This document shows, piece after piece, positions 1-6,017 of a DNA stretch of 11,286 bases (position 1 is its first letter; the number at the start of each line of letters is the position of its first letter). This DNA is from Bacteroidia bacterium (GTDB lineage Bacteria > Bacteroidota > Bacteroidia > Bacteroidales > UBA5342), in contig JAUIMD010000026.1 in NCBI GenBank assembly GCA_030433225.1, positions 1-11,286 on the forward strand, in the 5' to 3' direction. The translations under genes were made by a program, and so were the position numbers. The notes beneath the pieces are model-generated. The model was given only the letters and a program-made list of their open reading frames with translations. It had not been told where the DNA came from and did no database searches.

Positions 1-498
1 AGGGAAAACCTTAAAAGTCGCTATAGCGACTTAGGTCTTGAGGTGACAATTTCAGATTTTGAAAAAAATATTCAAACTTTTCTTGATAGCACCACATTTG
101 CGATTACAAAATTTTTAGAATATCCGCAATTTACTTCTTATGGCGCAAATATTTTATCCGATTCTATCACAAGCGTAAAAAAGGATAAGTTTTACAGCAT
201 GGGAGCAACCTTATCTAAAGGTATGCACTTAAAAATTATCATTTCTGGTGGATTATGGTATTATAGACTTTCTCCAAATGGGCCTAAAAACTTTAGCATC
301 TCTACTTATGAAGATGAAAAACAAGTATTTGAGTTAATTGAAGACAATACGGAATGTGACTTACCTATTCAATTTACCATCCCTCCTTATGATGAAAATG
401 GAAACCGAAATAAGGCTACCAGCGATACCGTGAAAATTGAATATTTTGAGAACTATTCACCTATACCTACAAAAGTAAAGGATATTATTATTCAATAA
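1..498 (+). CDS. Hypothetical protein, 3' part (5' end outside window)
   Basis: I do not recognise the family. The frame is open from base 1 to the TAA at 496-498, giving at least 165 residues. A GTG at 43 could start a 151-residue protein, but the codons before it (RENLKSRYSDLGLE) read like ordinary coding sequence, so I favour a gene entering from upstream. There is no signal peptide or membrane segment in the visible part. It is polar and mixed in character, with an aromatic stretch (GGLWYYRLSP) in the middle, and no catalytic motif is recognised. The gene is visibly richer in A+T than the TonB and GH43 genes further right, which may point to a different origin. A terminator follows at 541-577, so it is transcriptionally separate from the sigma operon. 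Confidence is high that it is coding and low on the exact start. Confidence 0.7.
   Translation, partial: RENLKSRYSDLGLEVTISDFEKNIQTFLDSTTFAITKFLEYPQFTSYGANILSDSITSVKKDKFYSMGATLSKGMHLKIIISGGLWYYRLSPNGPKNFSISTYEDEKQVFELIEDNTECDLPIQFTIPPYDENGNRNKATSDTVKIEYFENYSPIPTKVKDIIIQ
15..32. repeat. Perfect 18-bp palindrome
   Basis: AAGTCGCTATAGCGACTT is an exact inverted repeat without a spacer. It lies inside the open frame of the partial first gene, or just upstream of it if the GTG at 43 is the real start. It could be a protein-binding site or simply coding sequence; nothing else in the window repeats it. Confidence 0.6.
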
Positions 499-540
499 GT
501 TATATATAATTTCGACGAAATTTTCAATTAAGAAACACCT

Positions 541-577
541 AAAGAGGGTTTAGTTTTTACATAGCTAAACCCCTTTT
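541..577 (+). terminator. Rho-independent terminator after the first gene
   Basis: The stem GGGTTTAG (546-553) pairs with CTAAACCC (565-572) across an 11-base loop. It is extended by an AAAG/TTTT base and followed by a short T run (574-577). It lies 43 bases after the stop codon of the first gene. Confidence 0.75.
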
Positions 578-635
578 ATATTTTATCAATTGATCTAACC
601 ATCTAATAGATCTTAATTACATTTTTTATCACCAC

Positions 636-667
636 AGCGCAAGTTTTAAAAAATACTCGTGTCAAAC
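636..667 (+). promoter_or_regulatory. ECF-type promoter upstream of the sigma gene (copy 1)
   Basis: The element is AGCGCAAGTTT (636-646), 11 variable bases, then CGTGTCAAAC (658-667). An identical pair of boxes with the same 11-base spacing occurs at 1319-1350. Written as GCAAGTT-N15-GTCAAA, it resembles the -35/-10 layout of sigma-E-type ECF promoters (about GGAACTT-N15-GTCTAA). Transcription would start near 673, leaving a leader of about 65 bases before the sigma gene. That the encoded sigma factor recognises it is an inference from the repetition and from the common self-regulation of ECF sigma genes. Confidence 0.65.
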
Positions 668-737
668 TTCACAAAAGGAAAACAGGATCAGTAAACCCGA
701 ATCATTTTTTAAAAGGATTTAGTAATTTTCCATATTG

Positions 738-1319
738 ATGTCAGACCTTGAAATAATCGCTCAGCTACAGGCAGGTAACGAACAAGCTTTTCGCTTGTTG
801 GTTGATCAGTATCAGAAAATGGTACTGAATACCTGTTATGGGGTGGTGCAAAACCATGAAGATGCTGAGGACATTGCGCAGGACGTGTTTGTAGAGGTTT
901 ATAAATCGGTGCAAAATTTTCGGGCCGATGCCAAATTATCCACCTGGCTGTATCGAATTGCAATTAACCGTTCTATCAATCATTTACGGGACAATAAAAA
1001 ACATCGATGGTTCCGCTCGTTTGAATCGGAAGTGGAAGAAAAAAACCGACAACTCATGCAGCTTGCCGGCGATGCTTCTGACAAACCCGGATTTAACCTA
1101 GAAAACGAACAACGAGCCATCATTTTAAGGGAGGCCATTAACAGTTTACCGGCTCAGCAGAAAGTTGCCTTCTCCCTGAGTAAATATGAAGAATTAAGTT
1201 ACCAGGAAATTTCCGAGGTAATGCAAACATCGGTATCTTCCGTTGAGTCGTTGATTTTCAGAGCTAAAAAGAACTTGCAGAAAAAATTATATACATGCTA
1301 TAAAAAAAGTTGCATGTGA
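738..1319 (+). CDS. ECF-type RNA polymerase sigma factor (sigma-70 family)
   Basis: A 193-residue extracytoplasmic-function sigma factor that directs RNA polymerase to a small regulon. Sigma region 2 covers about residues 16-87, with the typical DAEDIAQDVF helix and the STWLYRIAINRSINHLR core- and -10-binding part. Region 4 covers about 126-184 (INSLPAQQKVAF, then the helix-turn-helix LSYQEISEVMQTSVSSVESLIFRAKKNL). The length is normal for the family and there is no extra C-terminal domain. The ATG at 738 is preferred over the TTG one codon earlier (735). It is the first gene of a five-gene operon, and the next gene is its likely anti-sigma factor. The TGA stop at 1317-1319 overlaps the second copy of the promoter-like element. 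The Cys-containing tail (YTCYKKSCM) is unusual but short. The family call is firm; the stimulus is unknown. Confidence 0.95.
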   Translation: MSDLEIIAQLQAGNEQAFRLLVDQYQKMVLNTCYGVVQNHEDAEDIAQDVFVEVYKSVQNFRADAKLSTWLYRIAINRSINHLRDNKKHRWFRSFESEVEEKNRQLMQLAGDASDKPGFNLENEQRAIILREAINSLPAQQKVAFSLSKYEELSYQEISEVMQTSVSSVESLIFRAKKNLQKKLYTCYKKSCM

Positions 1320-1350
1320 GCGCAAGTTTCAATTCATAAACGTGTCAAAC
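1319..1350 (+). promoter_or_regulatory. Internal ECF-type promoter before the anti-sigma gene (copy 2)
   Basis: AGCGCAAGTTT (1319-1329), 11 bases, CGTGTCAAAC (1341-1350): both boxes and the spacing are the same as at 636-667, while the spacer and flanks differ. It begins on the last base of the sigma stop codon and fills the gap between sigma and anti-sigma genes. If it works as a promoter, transcription would start about 12 bases before the anti-sigma ATG, letting the sigma factor raise its own inhibitor and the downstream genes separately from itself. Confidence 0.65.
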
Positions 1351-1367
1351 CTATAAATTCAGAAAAG

Positions 1368-1793
1368 ATGAACTGCAATAAAATCCATAAAAACTTAATT
1401 TTCTTCCTCGAAGGTGAATTGCCTACAGAAGAAATGCAAGCCATCGAAGCTCATCTGGTAGAATGTCCAACTTGTGCTTCTTTTGCCGATGACATGAATA
1501 GGACCTTAGGAATTTTAAATCAGGAAAAGACTCCCAAACTAAACCCGTTTTTTTATACCAGAGTTAATGCCAGATTGGAGCAGTCTCAACAAATTCCTAT
1601 TACCAAACCAATATTCATTCGTTTGGTGCAGCCCGTGGCTTTCAGTTTGCTATTATTGGCAGGAATTTATACAGGTTTTAAATTGGGAGATACAAGCACC
1701 TTGCAAAATACTGCAATGGTAACTGAACAGGAAATGATTCCCTATTGGAACGCCTTGGATGGAGAACCCATTGAGAACTTTTTAATGCAATAA
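1368..1793 (+). CDS. Zinc-binding anti-sigma factor, single-pass membrane protein
   Basis: A 141-residue protein with the ZAS-type anti-sigma layout. The N-terminal cytoplasmic domain carries the zinc motif H29-x3-C33-x2-C36 (AHLVECPTC), with further Cys/His near the N-terminus (C3, H7) as possible ligands. One hydrophobic membrane segment lies at about residues 86-107, followed by a short periplasmic tail of about 33 residues. Proteins of this kind hold the cognate ECF sigma factor inactive at the inner membrane until a signal releases it. It lies 48 bases after the sigma gene and 3 bases before the next gene, so coupling with both is clear. The periplasmic part is too short for a large sensor domain, which suggests that partner proteins, perhaps the downstream Spy-like ones, supply sensing; that is inference. 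Confidence 0.88.
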   Translation: MNCNKIHKNLIFFLEGELPTEEMQAIEAHLVECPTCASFADDMNRTLGILNQEKTPKLNPFFYTRVNARLEQSQQIPITKPIFIRLVQPVAFSLLLLAGIYTGFKLGDTSTLQNTAMVTEQEMIPYWNALDGEPIENFLMQ

Positions 1794-1796
1794 AAC

Positions 1797-2321
1797 ATGG
1801 CAACAAAAAATACATATATCTGGATTATAGCCATACTGGCGGCCACCAACATTTCCATGGGGGTTTCCTTTTGGCTTCATAAACACCAGGAAAAAGCCGT
1901 GGTAGAAAAACCAGATTCTGTGGAAATGCCTTCCGAACAAAGAACCCGTTTTTTTCGCGAAGAGTTAAACCTTACCCCCGATCAGGTGGATAAATTCCGC
2001 TCGTTAAACCGAAGCTACAATAGAAGTGCCCGAAAAATATCCACACAATTGGAAACCTTGCGTTTAGAAATGTTGAACGAAATGGCACTCAGCAATCCTT
2101 CACAAACCAATCTGGATAGCATTGCGCAAGAAATCGGGACCTTGCATACCCAGTTAAAAATACTCACCGGTAGCTATTACCTGAATATGAAAAACGAGTG
2201 CGACAGCGTTCAGCAATTACGACTTAAAGAAATCTTTTTATCTGTCTCTCAATCCAAAGAGGATTTGTCGCTCCCCCAACAACGTGGTGGGAAAAGATTC
2301 CAAGGAGGTCATTCACCTTAA
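1797..2321 (+). CDS. Membrane-anchored Spy/CpxP-like periplasmic protein
   Basis: A 174-residue protein with an N-terminal hydrophobic anchor (about residues 7-27, IWIIAILAATNISMGVSFWL) and a helical periplasmic domain. The LTPDQ motif at residues 59-63, in the sequence FFREELNLTPDQVDKFRSL, is the hallmark of the Spy/CpxP/CnrX group. A long amphipathic helix rich in Arg and Glu follows, and the matching second motif region is CDSVQQLRLKEIF (about 135-147). Members of this group bind misfolded envelope proteins or metal ions and often tune envelope-stress regulators. The ATG lies 3 bases after the anti-sigma stop, so the two are probably translated together. Retaining a membrane anchor resembles CnrX-type sensors more than free chaperones. 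A role as co-sensor with the anti-sigma factor is plausible but inferred. Confidence 0.8.
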   Translation: MATKNTYIWIIAILAATNISMGVSFWLHKHQEKAVVEKPDSVEMPSEQRTRFFREELNLTPDQVDKFRSLNRSYNRSARKISTQLETLRLEMLNEMALSNPSQTNLDSIAQEIGTLHTQLKILTGSYYLNMKNECDSVQQLRLKEIFLSVSQSKEDLSLPQQRGGKRFQGGHSP

Positions 2322-2388
2322 TTAAATTCGCTCTTAAACTGCAGTTAAGCAGCCGATAAAGAATATCAACTTTTAAATATTAAAAACA

Positions 2389-2901
2389 ATGAAAACAAGC
2401 AAGTTAAAAAACATTGCCGGGCTATTTATTGCCCTAATCCTAACCTCTGGAACCGTTTTTGGCCAGGGAAGGAATCAAGGAAATCGTGGTCAGAATCAAA
2501 ATTTTGAAGCTAGCATTCCACAACTGACACAGGAACAACAAGCGCAAATTCAAACTCTGCGAAATGCTCATCAGAATTCTATGGATGAACTGCGGCAAAA
2601 CCGGAGATCTACCACCAACGCGGTGCAAAAAAGCGAAATTCGCACTGAAATGCTCAAAACCGTTGAGGCGCATCACAATGCGGTACGTTCACTTCTGAAC
2701 CAAGAGCAACAACAAAATTTTAACCAGTTGCATGCCAATAACCAAAAAGGTCAACGCCAAGGTAAGGGCCAGGGTCAGTCTCAAAATAAAAATGGAAAAG
2801 GCCAGAAAAAAGGAAACTGTAATGGCGGTGGCAATGGTAACCAGAATGGAAATCACACAGGAAAAGGTGCCAACAGCCAAAACTGCAGATTTAATTCGTA
2901 A
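2389..2901 (+). CDS. Secreted Spy/CpxP-like protein with Gly/Asn/Gln-rich tail
   Basis: A 170-residue protein with a cleavable signal peptide (about residues 1-25, ending VFGQ) and a helical core at about 40-115 that carries two Spy-type motifs, LTQEQ (46-50) and LNQEQ (103-107). The core matches the periplasmic Spy/LTXXQ family, which includes chaperones and metal-responsive proteins. From about residue 116 the protein is a low-complexity, basic tail of Gly, Asn, Gln and Lys with two cysteines (C144, C166) and one histidine. The tail resembles that of the next gene product. It lies 67 bases after the upstream gene, with no convincing promoter or terminator in the gap. The tail function is unknown; disorder, metal binding or surface association are all possible. 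Confidence 0.8.
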   Translation: MKTSKLKNIAGLFIALILTSGTVFGQGRNQGNRGQNQNFEASIPQLTQEQQAQIQTLRNAHQNSMDELRQNRRSTTNAVQKSEIRTEMLKTVEAHHNAVRSLLNQEQQQNFNQLHANNQKGQRQGKGQGQSQNKNGKGQKKGNCNGGGNGNQNGNHTGKGANSQNCRFNS

Positions 2902-2939
2902 TCCACTTAAAACAGAATAAACCCACAAAAAATAATGAT

Positions 2940-4124
2940 ATGAAAACGAAAGTAACAATTCTGGGAATAGCTCTCCTCGCCGTTATTTTTAATGCATGTA
3001 CTAAGGATTCACTAGTTGAAAACGTTGCTAATGCAGACGATAAAGCGGTTGAACTGGAAGCTGCCAAAGGTGACAGTTGTACGTATTCGGATGAGATAAC
3101 CGAGGTTGACATGGCCGGATTAATTGCCATGCGGGAAGAAGAAAAACTGGCACAGGATGTATATCTTACCTTTTTTGTGATGTATGGACAAAGCATTTTT
3201 CAAAACATTGCCAGCAGCGAGGCCTCCCATACCGAAGCGGTTTTAAGCCTGCTTACCGGTTATGGAATCGATGATCCTGCATTGGAAGGAATTGGGAATT
3301 TCAATAACCCCGATTTTACGGCCTTGTTTAAAACGTTAACCGATCAGGGAAGTGACCTGGTAGAAGCTTTGAAGACCGGGGCCTACATCGAAGAACTGGA
3401 CATTCTTGACTTGCAGGAATGGATAGAATCTACAGAAAACAGTGACATTGAGAGCGTTTACACCAACCTTTTAAAAGGCTCAGAAAATCACCTACGCGCC
3501 TTTGTAAAAGCATTGGTTGTACAAGGTGTGGAATATGTTCCCCAACTATTATCCGATGAAGCATACGAGAGCCTGATAAATGGAGAAAATACCCAAAAAG
3601 GCCAGGGTTCGCAAGGTAATGGACAAAAGAATCAGGATCAAAGTCAGGACCAATGCACCCTGACAGGGACTGGAACTAATGGTCAGGGACAGCAAGGTGG
3701 AAACTCAGGGAATACTGGTAAGAAAAGTGGAAATAACGGCCAGGTAAACCAAACCTCGGGTAGTCAGGATGGAACCCAAACAGGTACCAATCCACAAGAT
3801 GGAACAGGACAAAAAAAGGGATCATCTAACGGAAACGGAGACATGGTGATGGATGGAAGCGAATCAGGTTCTGCTACTCAAAATCAATCCGAAGGTAAAA
3901 ATGGAACTGGTGGAAAAGGCGAAATGATTCAGGACGGAACAGGAACAGGAACAGAATCTAATACCGCAACTACTCCAGAAGACGGATCCGGAAATAAAAA
4001 GGGATCATCCAACGGAAATGGAGACATGGTAATGGATGGAAGCGAATCAGGTTCCACCTCACAAACACAATCCGGTGGCAATTCCGCTTCAGGTAACTCA
4101 AATGGAAATGGCAACGGGAACTAA
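2940..4124 (+). CDS. DUF2202 ferritin-like lipoprotein with long low-complexity tail
   Basis: A 394-residue protein. The N-terminus is a lipoprotein signal with the modified cysteine at residue 20 (VIFNAC; the lipobox is divergent). Residues about 58-215 match the DUF2202 domain, a ferritin-like helical bundle, starting with the characteristic AMREEEKLAQDVYL and followed by NIASSEASHTEAV. Possible metal ligands are E67/E68, E94 and H97 (an ExxH pair), E151/E152 and the E182/H184 region. Residues about 216-394 are a Gly/Asn/Ser/Thr/Gln-rich tail with internal repeats. It is the last gene of the sigma operon, 38 bases after the Spy-like gene and just before a terminator. DUF2202 has no settled biochemical role; iron or other metal handling, or oxidative protection, is suggested by fold only. 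Confidence 0.85.
   Translation: MKTKVTILGIALLAVIFNACTKDSLVENVANADDKAVELEAAKGDSCTYSDEITEVDMAGLIAMREEEKLAQDVYLTFFVMYGQSIFQNIASSEASHTEAVLSLLTGYGIDDPALEGIGNFNNPDFTALFKTLTDQGSDLVEALKTGAYIEELDILDLQEWIESTENSDIESVYTNLLKGSENHLRAFVKALVVQGVEYVPQLLSDEAYESLINGENTQKGQGSQGNGQKNQDQSQDQCTLTGTGTNGQGQQGGNSGNTGKKSGNNGQVNQTSGSQDGTQTGTNPQDGTGQKKGSSNGNGDMVMDGSESGSATQNQSEGKNGTGGKGEMIQDGTGTGTESNTATTPEDGSGNKKGSSNGNGDMVMDGSESGSTSQTQSGGNSASGNSNGNGNGN
3813..3871 (+). repeat. 59-bp direct repeat in the DUF2202 tail, copy 1
   Basis: This encodes the segment KKGSSNGNGDMVMDGSESGS of the lipoprotein tail. The second copy lies exactly 183 bases (61 codons) downstream and differs at only three positions, all silent third-codon positions. 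Confidence 0.85.
3996..4054 (+). repeat. 59-bp direct repeat in the DUF2202 tail, copy 2
   Basis: The same 59 bases as 3813-3871 with three silent differences (Ser, Asn and Val codons). A more diverged unit (GKGEMIQDGTGTGT) lies between the two copies, so the tail is built from about three related units. Confidence 0.85.
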
Positions 4125-4143
4125 ACCCGATTTATTGAAATGC

Positions 4144-4173
4144 AAAAGCTGTCCAAACCGGGCAGCTTTTTTT
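4144..4173 (+). terminator. Rho-independent terminator of the sigma operon
   Basis: An 11-bp stem, AAAAGCTGTCC (4144-4154) with GGGCAGCTTTT (4160-4170), has one G-T pair and a five-base loop, and runs into seven Ts (4167-4173). It lies 20 bases after the lipoprotein stop codon and marks the operon end. Confidence 0.9.
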
Positions 4174-4256
4174 GTTGGTAAACCATTTGTTGAATTTACT
4201 GTTTTTAAATGCCCAAATTATAAGAATTGACTATGCCTATATTTTGATGAAAAAAT

Positions 4257-4264
4257 TATCTTTG
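4257..4264 (+). promoter_or_regulatory. Possible Bacteroidota -7 box for the SPFH gene
   Basis: TATCTTTG fits the TAnnTTTG box used by the main sigma factor of Bacteroidota. No TTG box is seen at the usual 19-20 bases upstream, so support is partial. The leader to the ATG at 4375 would be about 100 bases. The rest of 4174-4374 shows no gene. Confidence 0.35.
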
Positions 4265-4374
4265 GTGTTGTTCTAACTTTAATTGCCCGAAACAAATAGG
4301 GCAAGCCGTTTTGCAATGCTTAAACAAGCAAATGCATATTAATCTAATTACTAAATACTTTAAATCAATTTACT

Positions 4375-5691
4375 ATGGTAACCTTTATTGGATTTTTACT
4401 TTTAATTGCCGGATTAGCCACTTATTTCATGGTTAAACTCCACAAGAAAAGTGAAAAAATGAAAATTTTCTCCGGTCTTACTTTAACACATGGGCATGCT
4501 TTAATTATTGTGGGAGTCACTTTAATGATGATGAAATATATGTTCTTTTTTGCCGACCGAGGTTTTAACTATTTATTGGTTTCGCCAACCGGTAAGATGA
4601 GCGCTGTAATGGAACAAGGTATTAAATGGCGTGGACTTGCTAAAATTGATAAGTGGCAAAAGTTTATTGATGTTAAGGTGGTAGGAGAAGGAATTGAAGT
4701 GGATGAAGACGAAGTTGAAGGAATTATGAAACCAATTCCTCTGCGTTTTATTGACCAGGTAACCGCCTCTGGGTTTGTTTCAACACGGTTTGAGCTTCCT
4801 CGTGATGAGGATAGTTTTATTAGCCTGGCAGTTAAATTCAGAACCATGAGCAATTTGGTAAACAATACTATTGTACCCACTGTAAAGGAACAATTGGTAA
4901 ATACGGCATATATGTTTGCAGCACAAGATTATATTTCAGGAGAAGCACAGAATTTCAGACAAGTTTTCGAAGAGCAATTAAAAGGAGGTGCATATGCGGT
5001 AGAAAAACGGGAAATTAGAGATACCGTTTATTCCAGTATCCAATCATCTGACGAAAGGGCTATTAAGGAGATTAAAACGTCTTACGAAGTCAATAAAATA
5101 TATGAAAATGGAATCCCAAAACGCATAAAGCATGAGCTTAGTGAAAATAATATTATTGTATCCCAGGTGATTGTGGATAACATTGAATTGGAAAAGATTT
5201 TTAAACAACGTCTTGAAGCACAAAGAGATGAATCTGCAAAACGTCAGTTGGAACAACAAAAGGTTGAAACTGCTAAAGATGCGCAACTTAGAATTATTGC
5301 AGAAGGAGAACGTGATAAAGCCGCAGAAAGAGTAGCACAGGAAAAGGAGCAGGTAAAAGCTTTGATTGCAATAGAAACCAAACTAAAACAGGAAGAAACC
5401 AATAAGAAACTGGCAGCTATTGCGCTAGAAACGGAACGATTAAATGCACAAAAAAAGAAGGTAACTGCGGATGCTGAAGCCTATGAAATAGCAAAGAAAG
5501 TGAGTGCCGGTATTACGCCAGAAGTAAAACTACAAATGGAGCTAGATCGGGATGTGCGCGTTGCTGCCGAAATTGCAAAAATCAAGTTTCCTGAAACAAT
5601 GATTATGGGAGGCGAAAAAGGAAGTGGAACACCACTTGAAAGTCTGATTGGTGCTGCCATGGCCAAACAGCTTCAAACAACCAGCCGATAA
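4375..5691 (+). CDS. SPFH/band-7 domain membrane protein (flotillin/prohibitin-like)
   Basis: A 438-residue membrane protein. Two hydrophobic segments lie at the N-terminus, about residues 1-20 and 41-60, separated by a short basic loop. An SPFH/band-7-like domain follows (about 61-265), then a long charged helical, coiled-coil region (about 265-385; repeated Glu/Lys/Ala/Gln, with ERDKAAERVAQEKEQVK). A short C-terminal helix (ESLIGAAMAKQL) ends it. Proteins of this superfamily assemble into large rings or scaffolds at membranes and affect protease or lipid-domain organisation. It is monocistronic here: terminators lie on both sides, and no NfeD-like or protease gene is adjacent. The start ATG is supported by the hydrophobic segment beginning at once. 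The superfamily call is good; the exact subfamily and role are unknown. Confidence 0.82.
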   Translation: MVTFIGFLLLIAGLATYFMVKLHKKSEKMKIFSGLTLTHGHALIIVGVTLMMMKYMFFFADRGFNYLLVSPTGKMSAVMEQGIKWRGLAKIDKWQKFIDVKVVGEGIEVDEDEVEGIMKPIPLRFIDQVTASGFVSTRFELPRDEDSFISLAVKFRTMSNLVNNTIVPTVKEQLVNTAYMFAAQDYISGEAQNFRQVFEEQLKGGAYAVEKREIRDTVYSSIQSSDERAIKEIKTSYEVNKIYENGIPKRIKHELSENNIIVSQVIVDNIELEKIFKQRLEAQRDESAKRQLEQQKVETAKDAQLRIIAEGERDKAAERVAQEKEQVKALIAIETKLKQEETNKKLAAIALETERLNAQKKKVTADAEAYEIAKKVSAGITPEVKLQMELDRDVRVAAEIAKIKFPETMIMGGEKGSGTPLESLIGAAMAKQLQTTSR

Positions 5692-5703
5692 TTACATTAT
5701 TTT

Positions 5704-5744
5704 TTTAAATCTGAAAAAAGGACAAGCCTTTTTTCAGATTTAAA
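5704..5744 (+). terminator. Perfect 18-bp hairpin terminator after the SPFH gene
   Basis: TTTAAATCTGAAAAAAGG (5704-5721) pairs without mismatch with 5727-5744 around a five-base loop (ACAAG). The T-rich 3' arm and the position 12 bases after the stop codon support termination. Confidence 0.85.
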
Positions 5745-6017
5745 GTAAGATTTTTACTGAAGTAACCCGCCCAGAAAACAAGCTGAAAATAACAGGATCC
5801 ACCTATTTAGGTCGTAGCCACTTATCCCAAGCATGCCAACTTTTTTTTACATTTCCACTTCCCTAAACAACTGGGTATTGAAAATACCGGACCGTTCTTC
5901 AGGCCTTTTATACATGGTAACCAGAATTGCTCGTTGCCCCGGCTTGCCTCAAAAAAAACACATTTCGTAGCGTAGCCCTTGTGCAATTTACTACATTTGC
6001 ACCTAAATGTTACGTTT
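5745..6017. other. Intergenic region upstream of the TonB receptor gene
   Basis: I see no convincing gene here; short open frames on both strands lack coding character. It holds a small inverted repeat, GGTATT-GAA-AATACC (5874-5888), and the promoter-like region at 5981-6002 described separately. I recognise no known riboswitch. Confidence 0.5.
5981..6002 (+). promoter_or_regulatory. Promoter and possible operator of the TonB receptor gene
   Basis: TACATTTG (5992-5999) is an exact match to the Bacteroidota -7 box TAnnTTTG, with a start near 6006 and a short leader to the ATG at 6018. The box is overlapped by an inverted repeat, GTGCAA (5981-5986) and TTGCAC (5997-6002) with a 10-base spacer. 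This is a plausible place for a repressor, such as a metal-responsive regulator, to block transcription. No clear -33 TTG box is at the expected spacing. The operator role is inferred. Confidence 0.5.

Noticed and set aside
588..618. Imperfect inverted repeat (AATTGATCTA and TAGATCTTAATT)
   Set aside because: The arms pair only with a two-base bulge and are AT-rich; it lies between a terminator and the sigma promoter, and chance is a sufficient explanation.
709..963. Minus-strand open frame opposite the sigma gene
   Set aside because: It lies antisense to a well-supported ECF sigma factor and has no recognisable protein features.
2322..2388. A possible third copy of the ECF promoter boxes before the second Spy-like gene
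   Set aside because: GCAGTT is present but no CGTGTCAAAC-like box follows at the right spacing.
2689..3196. Minus-strand open frames with hydrophobic translations opposite the Spy-like and DUF2202 genes
   Set aside because: Hydrophobic translation is expected antisense to Gln/Asn/Lys-rich coding sequence; there is no independent start signal or family resemblance.
4036..4230. Plus-strand open frame running through the lipoprotein end and the terminator
   Set aside because: It overlaps the repeat tail in another frame and crosses a strong terminator; it is not a credible gene.
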